From Anagrus nilaparvatae (taxonomy: Eukaryota > Arthropoda > Insecta > Hymenoptera > Mymaridae), in contig JAKSXM010000107.1 in assembly GCA_022575985.1 (NCBI GenBank), forward strand, positions 5,704,001-5,768,000: DNA of 64,000 bases. The letters run 5' to 3'. The notes below the pieces were generated by a model that searched no databases, was not told where the DNA came from, and saw only the letters and a program-made list of their open reading frames with translations. Positions 49,701 to 60,400 of the stretch are shown in pieces. Position 1 is the first letter of the stretch, and each line of letters opens with the position of its first letter. The translations under genes and the position numbers were made by a program.

Positions 49701-51787
49701 TTCAAATTAAGTCTGCATCCAATATTGGTATAAAAACTTACAAATAATAAGCAGGCTTTAAAATGTTCAGGAAGCTTATATAAACTATTGTGAGTAAGAT
49801 GCAACAATAACACAGCAAGTTAGGAAAAGAAAAGATACTTTTCTATATCTTAGGTTGGATTTAAAAACTCAAGCGCTTTGAAAACTTTTAATTCAACCTG
49901 GTATTGAGAAATATATACTCGCTGTATAAATTTGCTATATTATTGTTGAATCCTGCTGACAATGGTAAATATAAGCTACTTGCAAAGTTTAAATGCCTTC
50001 TAATAATGTGTAAAATTTTTATGAACAATATAAGTTCTTTCCGAAACTGAGTTCGATAAAGACTTTGGTTAAAAAATGCTGAATGCTGCCATTGGACTTG
50101 AAACATTTTTTAGAATGCTGTAAAATTTGTGCAAAATGTTCATATTAATTATTTTTATTAAGATAATTGAACTAGTACTTTTTGCAAGTTTAATTAATCT
50201 TTTTTACTATCTTCAAAATTGAAGAGTTAAAAAAAGTTTTGATATTGCGTTAAACAAGTACTTGCTTTGTATATCCTCTCCTTCGCAATGATGAATTCTG
50301 CTTGCTATAGTTAACATGAACATCTTGAAAATTTTTTTTGGGCATTTGCAACAATATTTCATGTCCAATGGCAGCCTTCAGCTTTTTTTATATGCAAAGT
50401 CTGCATCCAACTCTTTGGTTGTCGCCAAAATCGATGAAGTTTTTGACTAAACAATCTATAGATTCAAATTAAATTTTGCTGTATCCTTGTTGCCATGCGA
50501 AATCTAAAGATTTCCGTAAATTAATACTAGTATAATTTTGCAAAAAAAGGGTACTTCTTTATATAAACATGTTGCATGTTATAATTTGGACTTAACACAT
50601 TAAAAGTTCAGAGACATCGTCGTTACAAAAAAATCCACTAGCGGATTCCCGCTTAGTAGCAAGTGAAATTTCACTTATAGCTAGCGGATTTTTTTTATCT
50701 CGTTAAACGATTGCTAATTACTTAAAACGTATAAAGAAAATTAAAAAAAAATATCTATTTGTTCAACAAGGGAAAAAAAATAGGATTTGGCTTTCAATGT
50801 AGTTGTATGCACGAGTGAGCGTAGTGAACGAGTGCAGACAGTATTGAAAGTAAAATTTCCTACATTTTTTACCGTGTTCAACACATAGTTTTTCATTAAA
50901 AGCGAAAAAAAGATTGCCCGAAAGTAAGAAAGTAGATCTTTTTTGCAGCGTGTAATGAAAAAATATTTTTCAAATTTTTTGGGATGTGTTTGTATCGGTA
51001 TAATGAGAATTTTTTTTTTTTTAATTCTAAAAAAGAATTCCGCTTGCCACCAGCGGAATTCTGTTTGCCATTAATGGATTTTTTTTCAGTGTAGAACTTT
51101 GAATAAATTTTTTCTGTGATTTACAGGTTTGAAGGATTTTGGACAAAACTCAACCTATCAACTGTAAATGATCAAAGCTGAGATGTCTTAATGTATGTGC
51201 TTTCTTGAAGGCCATTAATTTGATTTGTTAGTTTGATTGTATTTATTTTTGCCAGCAAAAATTAACAAAAAATATTTGGAATTGCATCAATACATAAAAT
51301 TGTATTGATTTTTTTTAATAAAAAATGGTTGTTTTTTATTAATTTAATTGTACTCCTTATTTGACCCAATTCCTTGATACCCAAAATTTTTTATAATAAT
51401 AATAATAGTTATTTTACATAATTTTTAAAAAACTTTAAAATTAAGAACAAAATTTCTCCAGTGAAAGGTTTTAGAACTTAAAAAAAAAAGAAAAGAAAAG
51501 TTGGTGAAAAAAAATTTTACAAGTCCTGAAAAGTTTTAAAGATGCTTTAAAAATTGTAAATTTATCTTGATAACCAAAATTTTAATAATTATGGCACAAT
51601 TTCATTCTTAATTACTTTTTAAAATAAAAGTAATTAGATTTTTAATAAAATAATGCGTGACGAAATGAATGCGTACAAAAATACGTAAAAAAATGAGTAA
51701 AAAAATACGTAAAAAAATGAGTGAAAAAATGAGTAAAAAAATGCGTATAAAAGTACGTACAAAAATAAGTAAACATTTACACCTGTG
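46764..51787. mobile_element. 5.0-kb foldback element 2
   Basis: Ends CACAGGTGTAAATGTTTACT are exact inverses at 46764 and 51787. The outer 100 bp of each arm is a tandem of TTTTTTTAC(T/G)(C/T)AT-type 11-12-bp units. Arms then match through TAATTACTTTTATTTTAAAA, GGTATCAAGGAATTGGG, CAACCTATCAACTGTAAATG and, further in, the segment at 48700-48785 versus 49489-49580. The centre is near 49130. The arms have diverged by substitutions, and the stretches 47520-48060 and 50240-51080 do not match, so each arm has had its own insertion or replacement. No target duplication is clear. No transposase; frames in the terminal repeats (Lys/Met-rich) are artefacts. Confidence 0.85.
49489..49612 (+). other. 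Exon-like segment carried in both arms of foldback 2
   Basis: After a good acceptor (TTTTTTTTAG at about 49479-49488), a frame reads VRKHPMRPILARVFGIKIPS and stays open for about 40 codons to GSDKGK. The left arm (48785 down to about 48660, minus strand) keeps the same frame open with conservative changes (KHPKRPIRARVIGIKIPR). An adjacent upstream segment (49344-49411) reads LYGNSAICNNIQQLIF before GTAATG, but its phase does not join this frame. Possibly a captured exon fragment. Family not recognised. Confidence 0.4.
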
Positions 51788-51929
51788 TGGGGCTAACATA
51801 TTTTTTCTATGTTTTTTAGTGTCAATAAATCTACATTACTTTTTATCGAACTGTGTCAAATTTCATTTGTCGCCTAATTTCCTGAACATGCCATTTATTA
51901 TCAATCAGCAATTAGCCAATATTTTTCAC

Positions 51930-52182
51930 AAAGATACATAAGGCATTTTCATGCCATTAATTTTATTTAAAATTTTTTACAATTTTAAATAAATTAGAAA
52001 AAATTTTTAATTGATGTTAAATAATTTTTTAAGATAAATTAATAAATAATTTAACTTAAAAAAGTGGTTTTGAATGAAAAAAATTGTCCATCAATTTGTA
52101 TCGAGCGGGATTCGACCCCACGACCTTTGGTTTGCCGGACCAACGCTCAAATTAATGGCATGAAAATGCCTTATGTATCTTT
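51930..52182. repeat. Inverted-repeat element enclosing a tRNA-like sequence
   Basis: AAAGATACATAAGGCATTTT...CATGCCATTAATTT at 51930-51963 is inverted at 52149-52182, a 34-bp perfect or near-perfect arm. The loop contains the tRNA-derived sequence listed separately. MITE- or SINE-like; the inverted arms could also reflect a site duplicated in opposite orientations. Confidence 0.75.
52098..52165 (-). ncRNA. tRNA-derived sequence (not an intact tRNA)
   Basis: Minus strand. A perfect 5-bp anticodon stem TTGGT/ACCAA encloses a 7-nt loop CCGGCAA (anticodon position GGC, Ala-like). It is followed by AGGTC and a T arm GTGGG-GTCGAAT-CCCGC with a B-box-like GGTCGAATCC. The D arm is degenerate and no partner for the 3' acceptor strand TCGATAC is found, so it is not a functional tRNA gene. 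It resembles the head of a tRNA-derived SINE. Confidence 0.6.
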
Positions 52183-53214
52183 GAAATATAAGATTATATA
52201 TTTGTTCGTAGAGATCGTTAATTACTGATACTTGTATCTTAAGTATCTTCCAGATAACGCTTTGAGTGATGAATAAATTTTTGATCGCATTTAATTAATT
52301 TAAGTACATTTTTCAAAACCAATTGTTACGAAAACTCTGCTTCTTATGTGTGTATGAGAGTGCATAAATCTGGTAAAACCAGTGATATCAACACTTTCCG
52401 TATTTAGATTACAGTTTTTTTTTAAGCACCTAAATCATCTTAAAAACTCTGGCAAAATATTGGCACTATACGGTTCCTCAAACAATAACTAAATATTCTA
52501 AATAATCTATTTCCTCTAAAAAATTTTAAAGAAAAACTTATAACCGGTTTCTGTAAACACAACCTAAATGCATGGAACATGTTTACTTCCAGCTTAGGAC
52601 TAAGTATAATACAAATGTTACTCAACATTACAATACAATTTTTTAATTTTATAATTTGTAATTATCACCTTACTAGCAGTTAAGATTCTAAACCCAAACT
52701 TTTTTGATTCCCTAAACCTGAATTATTCCAAGTCCCTTTTTTAAACCTATTACTTGCCATGGGTCGCAATTCTTGTCCATACTTTGTCGTAATTTGTAGA
52801 AAAAAATGTCCAAGTCTGTTTTCCTGAAAAATATGGTAAAAATTACTATTCCCGAACATTCAAGTTAAATTACCTAAACATTGTTGATGCAAGTAACAGA
52901 AATATCATTGCTTTTAGCTTGAAAAATCCATTTCACTTGTATTTTAAAATTTTACGATCAAATAAAATTTCGCAAAAAATAAAATGTGTATAAAAACTTT
53001 CCTGGATAATAAACTAATATCTGATTTAATTTTTGCAATTTTTGAAATTTTTATCATTTTAATGTTTGATTAAAATTGATAATAATTTATATTAAGAATT
53101 AATTTTGCGATAATTATTATAATCATAAATACATAAAATTTTGCTAACTCTTAACAAATTTTTATTAGTTTAATTTCATCATTTTAATTGATAAATTTAA
53201 ATTTAAAAAAAAAA
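52183..53214. other. Intergenic region upstream of the P450, with repeat fragments
   Basis: Near 52447-52510, a fragment of the GCCAAGTAATTGGCAC family (TATTGGCACTATACGGTTCC). At 52660-52760, a reversed copy of the dispersed segment seen at 14215 and 23585. No gene. No TATA box is obvious upstream of the P450 start. Confidence 0.5.
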
Positions 53215-56200
53215 ATGTCAACTTTTTCATTTATTTTTAATTTTTTAATTATTTTATTATCGTTATTGACAACATTTTATTTTTACTTAAAATATAAACA
53301 TAATTATTGGAATAAACGTGGAATTTATTCACCTCCATGTCATTGGCTATTTGGTCACTTCAAAGAATTCTTTTTAGTTAAAAAATCACCTATGGAAATA
53401 ATTGAAGATCTTTATAATTCTGTCGACGATGATGTTGGATATGTTGGATTTTACATTTTTAGTAAACCGTTTTTGTTGGTACGTGATTTGGAAGGAATAA
53501 AAAATGTGTTGATTAAAGATTTTCCAATATTTTGTAATCGCAGTTTTTCTTATAAACAAAAAAGTGACATCATAACAACAAAAAATTTATTTTCTGAGAT
53601 TAATCCAGATTGGAAAAATATAAGGACTAAAATGTCGCCAATGTTTACCTCAGTAAAGCAAAAATCATTATTTTTCATTATGTTAGAATGCGCTGAGTAT
53701 CTTAAAAGTTATTTGGATACTAACGTCAAAAGTAAAACATCACATGAAGTTATAGAAATAGCAAATAAATATTCAATAGATGTTATTTCTTCTTTATCAT
53801 TTGGAATCAGAATCAACTCTTTTGTGGAACCGACATCAGATTTTTATCAAGTTTGTAAGTCAAAATTAAAATCCCGAATGAAATTGGAAGGGTGATTTTC
53901 ACGCGGTTTGAGTATTCAGACGAGAAAAAATATGTAACCCCCGCCTTTGATATTTACTCCCTCTCATTCCCATTCTTGCGTGTTAAATAATAAAAAATGG
54001 AAGTAAATTTTGAAGGTGGTGGTCAAAATTTTTTTTCTTGCTGAATGATCCCTTAAGCTGATTCACAAGTAAGAAATTACATGGCGTGAAATTACGTGGC
54101 GTGATAAAAAAAAGGAAATTTTAAACTTGTTCGCTCCCCCCCCCTGACTTAATTTTAGTTTAATCCGCATTTTATTTCTAACTATGGGGCAAGCCCACTG
54201 TGCGCTGGAGCACGCCAACCCCCTTAAAATCATATTTTGTATGTAGACAAAGTGAAACCGGCTCAATTCATGAATAAAAAAGTTATGCCGTAAGAAATAG
54301 ATTGCAAATAATAAACATTTTCCATGATTTTAATAAACCATTATTATTTTTATTTTCAAGAAAAAAATATTTAATATAGCATCTAAATGTAAATATTGAT
54401 TACTGTCCCTCAGTGCTACGCACCTTGGGCCAAAACCCTTTTCATCGCTGAAAATAAATTTTTTTTTGTCCTGGACGGTGAATTTAAGGGGGAAATTTAA
54501 TAATTGGATGATGAAATGCTACTCGAATGAGTTTTCATATATTGTGTGTCGCATCTACTTATGTAATGTTCTGTTAGCTCAAACATTTTTTATTATTTAT
54601 AACTATTTTTATGGTCTATAGATTATAATATCTATAGACTATATAATGAATTCAAAAATTTATATTTAAAAAATATTAAAATGTATTATTTTTTTCAATT
54701 TTTATTCCCACCTAACCCTAGAGTAAGCTAATTGTTGAGGAACAGGGAGGGCGGCGCAGCCCCCGTGTGGTTTTGTCACCTAGCCCCTGTGGGAATTTGG
54801 GGATGTAGTTGAAGCCCCCACAAAAAAAAAGAAGCAGCATAAAAATACTTGCAGGTTGATATTAGATAGTAAATACATCTGGGAAATTTTCAGCAAAATC
54901 GAATATTGCATCATTTTTTTTTGGAATAAAATGAAAATTTTAAAAAGTAAACCAAAATATTTTTTTCCTTGTAGGTGAATTCTTTTATCAGACTGATTTT
55001 CAAATGATTTTTTTTTTGCAATTTTAATTTTAAATATTCATTCTTTAGAAATATTCTTCTATATACTTATAAACATTTAAAAAAAATACGTATGATAATA
55101 TGTATTGCATAAATTTATTTACATTTTAGTCGGCAAGACGCTTACTGATACTTCATTAATAACAGGATTTAGAATATTTTTGTCATTATTTTTCCCCGAA
55201 TATGCTCATTTAGCAAAATCTGAAATATTCGGAAAAGAAGCAGATTTTTACCGAAAAGTATTTTGGGATTCAATGAATAGTAGAGAGAAATCTGGTGGGA
55301 AAAGAGGCGATGCTATAGACACTTTGTTAAGCTTAAAAAATAGAAGTCACGAAGCTGAATATGCGAGTAAGATTTTTAATTAACTACTTAATTTTATTTT
55401 TTTTAATTAATTTCGACAGAAGAAAAAAAAATATTGAAAACATATTAATTTTTTTTTCGTAGAATTTGAAGGAGATTATCTTTTAGCACAATCTGCAGTA
55501 TTATTAAATGCCGGTGCCAATGCCAGTGCATTAACGATATCTTATACACTGTTAGGCCTTGCACAAAATCCTGAAGTGCAAGCCAAAGTTCTTCAAGAGA
55601 TACGAGAAAAATTACCAAAAGATGGATTAACATATGAAACTGTATCTGAATTTACGTACCTCCAACAAGTAATTTCAGAAAGTCTAAGAATATTTTCCCC
55701 AGGTCCTTTAATCGATAGAATTGCCATGAAAGATTATAAAGTAAGAATGTTAAGAATAAATAGATATTCTTAATAAAATTTAGATAATAAAAAGTTTATA
55801 AATTTAAAATTTTTTTCATCAGTTTCCTAATTCTGACGTGGTAATAGAAAAAGAAACTCCGGTGTTTATAACCCTGAATGGGCTTCATAAAAATAGTAAG
55901 TATCATCCAGATCCGTTAAAATATGATCCAGATAGATTTTCAGAAGATAGAAAATGTCAAATACCTACAGGAGCCTACATGCCATTTGGAGAGGGTCCTA
56001 GGAGTTGTATCGGTAATTTTTCTTTTGATGTAGATTAACTCTGTGTACATCATGTAAATATCGTCTTCACCGATTTTCAAAAATGCCTCTTTTTCGAGTT
56101 TTCAACATTTATTTCTGGGCATTTGTTCCAAATATTTTGGTCCAAATGGTAGAATATGCCTAATATATATTATCAGAGATAAGGTTACAGAGATAGCTCA

Positions 56201-56773
56201 CGGGATAGGCGAAGCTGCGACGATTTTATTGTACATCGCCCAAACTATCACGTGGTTTGTCTCTAGTCTCTTTGTTTGTCACTTTATTTTTTACATAAGT
56301 CTTTTCTTGTTTTTAGAAAGTTTAAAATATTATATGGTAGGGAGTCTGGCGGAGAAAAAAACAAGAAGGGACTTATGTAAAAAATAAAGTGACAAACAAA
56401 GAGACTAGAGATTAACCACGTGATAGCTAGAGCGATGTCGACTTTTTATTTAACATTGGGTAAGCTATCTCTGTAAACCTTATCTCTGATATTATATTCA
56501 TTATTGATTAGTACTCTTATCTCTTTACATAAAAAATTTCATAAGAAATTACTTTTTTTAATGAAAAATTATTATTAATTTAATTCAAACTTTTTAATTT
56601 CAGGTATGAGAACAGGATTACTTCAAACAGTGGTTTGCTTAGTTACTATCCTTAGAAAATATAAAGTTTCATTAAATCCAAATTCTAATTATGAAATAAA
56701 TAAACAATCAATATTTTTAACTCCTGATGAAAATGGAATAAATTTGTATTTTGAAAAATTAAAGGAAACCTAA
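53215..56773 (+). CDS. Cytochrome P450, CYP3 clan (CYP6-like), five exons
   Basis: Exons 53215-53854, 55130-55366, 55463-55740, 55823-56012 and 56604-56773. All introns are GT..AG with phases in register, giving 504 residues, normal for CYP6. An N-terminal hydrophobic anchor (residues 2-24) places it in the ER membrane, where such enzymes mono-oxygenate xenobiotics or hydrocarbons. Motifs: C-helix WKNIR (WxxxR), ESLR (ExxR) in exon 3, YDPDRF (PxxF-type), and the haem loop PFGEGPRSCIG split by the last intron before MRTGLLQ. The I-helix reads NAGANASALT rather than (A/G)GxxT(T/S): both the acidic residue and the proton-relay Thr are replaced. Overall style (VLIKDF, SPMFTSVKQKSLF, LECAEYL) recalls hymenopteran CYP6AS. 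AATAAA lies at 56819, 46 bp past the stop. Function and substrate unknown. Confidence 0.93.
54350..54575 (+). repeat. Dispersed repeat in P450 intron 1
   Basis: Shares TATTTTCAAGAAAAAAATAT, GCTACGCACCTTGGGCC, GTCCTGGACGG and GTCGCATCTAC(T/A)(T/G)ATGTAATGTT with 18400-18675, in the same order, as a single copy of the part that is duplicated there. Intron 1 also holds short direct repeats (TTACATGGCGTGAAATTACG near 54075) and a G/C-richer patch at 54735-54820. Confidence 0.7.
56172..56491. mobile_element. 320-bp MITE in P450 intron 4
   Basis: ATCAGAGATAAGGTTACAGA at 56172 is inverted as ACAGAGAT...CTTATCTCTGAT at 56465-56490. Long inner arms TCTAGTCTCTTTGTTTGTCA / TGACAAACAAAGAGACTAGA and TTTTTTACATAAGTC / GACTTATGTAAAAAA make almost the whole element one hairpin around a 35-bp loop. 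TA next to the ends fits a Tc1/mariner-type MITE. It leaves the splice sites of the intron untouched. Confidence 0.85.
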
Positions 56774-56917
56774 TTTTTCTTTAATCTATCATAAGAATTT
56801 ACAGAATTTTTTATATTAAATAAAAATACTTGATTTTTGAGCTTGTAGTGCCGGATTTGCTATCAAATAGGGGAGATTCCATCTAATTTAATTACTTAAA
56901 ATCTCAAACTTAACCGT

Positions 56918-57012
56918 GCAATAACATATTAAAACTATCTTTACACTTGTATGGTTTTTCCCCAATGTGAAAGCAATCCGCACATTTATATGGTTTCTCG
57001 CCTATTATATGA
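56918..57012 (-). pseudogene. C2H2 zinc-finger gene scrap
   Basis: Minus strand reads HIIGEKPYKCADCF and then HIGEKPYKCKDSF in one frame. These are two finger linkers (GEKPYKC) with most of the first finger deleted between them. A stop follows within a few codons, and no ATG or further fingers lie upstream. Too short and collapsed to be functional; a remnant of a poly-zinc-finger gene. Confidence 0.8.
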
Positions 57013-57478
57013 TTTTACTGATAATTTAAAATAAATAACCGAAGTAGTTAAGTAATCAATAAATACTTAATAATTAGCAAATTCTAACTTCATAACCAAA
57101 ATTTACTAAGCTTTTACTAAATTAATATGAAAACTTAAATATGATCGGGACTGTAACGGATATACTTACTTATACGTACAATATACTTTGCGCTTTGACA
57201 AGTCAATAATAAGTCTTTTTATTTAACGAAACAATAAATGAATTTAATAATAAAAAAGATTAATATTTTATGATAATTTACAAAGACTTAAAACTAGATT
57301 GGCCATTATAAAAATAAAAGAAATATCTCTAATCTTAATATTAGTTAGATTAGGTTCTAAATTTGCCAATAATCTTAGAATTTTATTTTGCAGAGTTTCT
57401 AACTTATTAATATTTGATAAACAAGTGTTGCTCCATACAGGAGCTGCAACATAACAGGCCTTATGACCATTTTATATA

Positions 57479-60400
57479 CAGGGTGGCCAGACTTCTGGAA
57501 TTCTGGAAAGTCAGGGAATGTCAGGGAATTTTTTTTAGGTCAGGGAATGTCAGGGAATAATTTATTTTTTCTGGAATTCATTTTTTTTATAAAAATTAAA
57601 AAATGTCTCCATGATAATTTGAAGTTACTATATAGAAAGTTAAAATAAACGTGAAAGAAATTTAAAAGCACCATCATGCGGCTATATTAGTAAGTGGCGC
57701 GCAATAAAAATGTTATAGTATACGTACTATATATCTATTATATTTTTAATGTTCTTGGTTTAAATTGGTAAGTGTCATGGTGCTCGGAATATCGTCGTTA
57801 CTTTTTTCGTATAGCTCAGTGGGTTTTTATTTAAATAATAAGTAGTGTAAAGAGAAATTTAAGTTGTATTAATTTATACCCATTTATTTATATAATCGCT
57901 GTTTTATATATTATTGTATAGTATATACTAATAATTCCAAAAATAATAATTTAATATTTCAAAAACATTTTATATGCATTAGTGTTTTCAGCTATACGTA
58001 TCAGGCATATAGTAAGTATGAATTTAAATACTATGTTTCATAACCTTTAATTTTGACTCCAACAATACATTTCTTTTTGCTTAAAATTTATTATTTTAAT
58101 TTTGATTGCTTGTTCAATTTAACAAAAATATTAAGAATAAATTTTTGTTTTATAATAAAACTAATTTAATTTAATTTTTAAAACAGATTTTATCATGGCA
58201 CCAAAGAAGAAAACCTATTATGTAGAAACTTGGCCTGAGAAATATTTTTGGGTGAAAGCCGCAACAAATTCTAATGATCAAGTAATCGATAATTATGCAA
58301 CTTGCAAAATATGTCCGAAGACTTTTTCTTTAAGTAATATGGGAGAGAATGCCTTAATTAGCCACGCAAAGTCAAAGCGACATAAAGATAAAGTAAATCA
58401 AATTAACAGCGAAAAAAATAATATGAAAAAATATTTTAAGAAACCAGTAGATACTAGCACTTCGTCTTCAAATAATTCTAAACTATCAAGCTTATTATCT
58501 GGTCAATTAATTCAAGCTTCCTGCTCTACAAGTAAGGCAAAATATTGATTTGTTGGTAATAAAATTAAATTCATATAAACAAAAAAAAAATTTTAAATTC
58601 ATTTTGCGAAATATTTTTTTACAGATTAAAATAATTTATAATACAAAATTTCAATATTGGTTTATACACTTTACTTTCTTACCAACAAAATTATGTTTTT
58701 GTAAAATAACATTCTTTTAAAAATTTATTTTTTTATTAACACTACCTTTTTTATTTAACAGGTGTGGACAAATTTAAATCAAATAGTGATGATAATAATA
58801 ATAACAATAACAAAAATACAATAACAACATTTTTAGAAAAAGATGATTTTACAAGAACAGAAATTATATGGGCAATACAAGCTGTTATGTGCCATTTTTC
58901 TTGGCGTAGTGCCTCCAAGTGCATAAACTTATTTCCAATTATGTTCCCAGATTCAAAAATCGCTGTGAATATAAGTCTACAAAGAACAAAGCTATCATAC
59001 TACATAGTTTACGGTATTGCACCGTTTTTTCATAATAATTTACTTGAGAAATTAAAAAAAAGTGATTTGATTGTTGTTTCATTTGATGAAGCTTTAAATA
59101 AAGTTTCAATGAAGGGTCAAATGGATATAAATTTAAGATTTTGGGACAAAGAAAAGGGCACTTCGAACGTAGTTACTCACTATTTTGATTCTGCATTTTT
59201 GGGTCACGCCACTTCAGAAATTCTTCTAAAGTCTTTTTTACATTGTTTAAAAGATATTAATCTAAAGAAAATTCTACAGGTCAGTATGGATGGCCCAAGA
59301 GTCAACTTAAGATTTAATAAATTATTATCAGAGTATTTAAATACAGATCCTGATTCACCAAAAATCGTTAACCTCGGCACTTGTGGATTACATACAATCC
59401 ATAACGCGTTTAAATGTGCATTTATCTCTGTAAAGTGGGGTATCAGCAAATTTTTAACATCAATTTATTTTTTATTTAACAACGTACCGGCTCGAAGAGC
59501 TGATTATATGGAAGCAACTGAGTCCACAGATTTCCCACTTGAATTCTGCACAGTTCGTTGGTTAGAAAACAGTAAAGTTGCTGAACGTGCTATAAAAATT
59601 ATTCCTCATTTAAAAAAATATGTAACTTTTTGTAAAGAGAAAAAAATTGAACCAAAATGTAACAGTTTTCAAATCGTTTGTGATGCCTTAGATGATCCAC
59701 TTTTAAAATCAAAATTATCTGTTTTTGAAAGTCTAGCTTTTAAAATTGAACCGTTCCTAAAAATGTTTCAAACTGATTCACCTTTTGCCCCGATGCTGTA
59801 TGAGCACTTATATAAAATAATGGAAGACATCATGGAAAAATTTATAAAACCAGATGTTTTAAAAAAAGCTATTTCGATTAGTGATATTAAAATTTTTGAA
59901 ATTGCTAATTTGATTTCGGAAAAAGATATCAAGTTAGGATCTGTCAGTCGAGAAGGAATTAGAGAAAATAAGGCTAAAATTTCTGAGAAAGAAATCATTA
60001 ATTTCAGAAAAGATATTATTAAGGTATACCAATCATTTTGTCAGAAAATGCTTGAAAAATCTCCCTTAAAATACCAATTAACAAAAGCCATATCTTGCTT
60101 GGATCCAAAAGTAGCGAAAAATAAAATTTTAAAGGATGAAAGGTTTCAATCAGCAATAGATTATTTTACAGATCATAATTGGGTGTCAGGAAAAATAGCT
60201 GATAGAATGCAAGAAAAATTTGATAAAATTTCTAAAGATGATTTATTCATTTTAACATTGAATGAATTTTCCATGAAAAAAAAACAGATTAGATGACTTT
60301 TGGTTAAAATTTTTAGTTCCTAAAGAAGATTTTAAAGATTTAGAGTATTTTTTTCAATTGGTTTTGATTTTATCGCCAGGAAATGCATTTTGCGAACGGG

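Noticed and set aside
51669..51941. 90-codon Lys/Met/Arg-rich frame
   Set aside because: It is a translation of the short tandem repeat at the outer end of foldback 2.
52098..52165. Functional tRNA-Ala gene
   Set aside because: The anticodon and T arms fold well, but the D arm is degenerate and the acceptor stem has no 5' partner.
53188..53214. Upstream in-frame extension of the P450
   Set aside because: It would need a TTG start; the first ATG at 53215 directly precedes the hydrophobic anchor.
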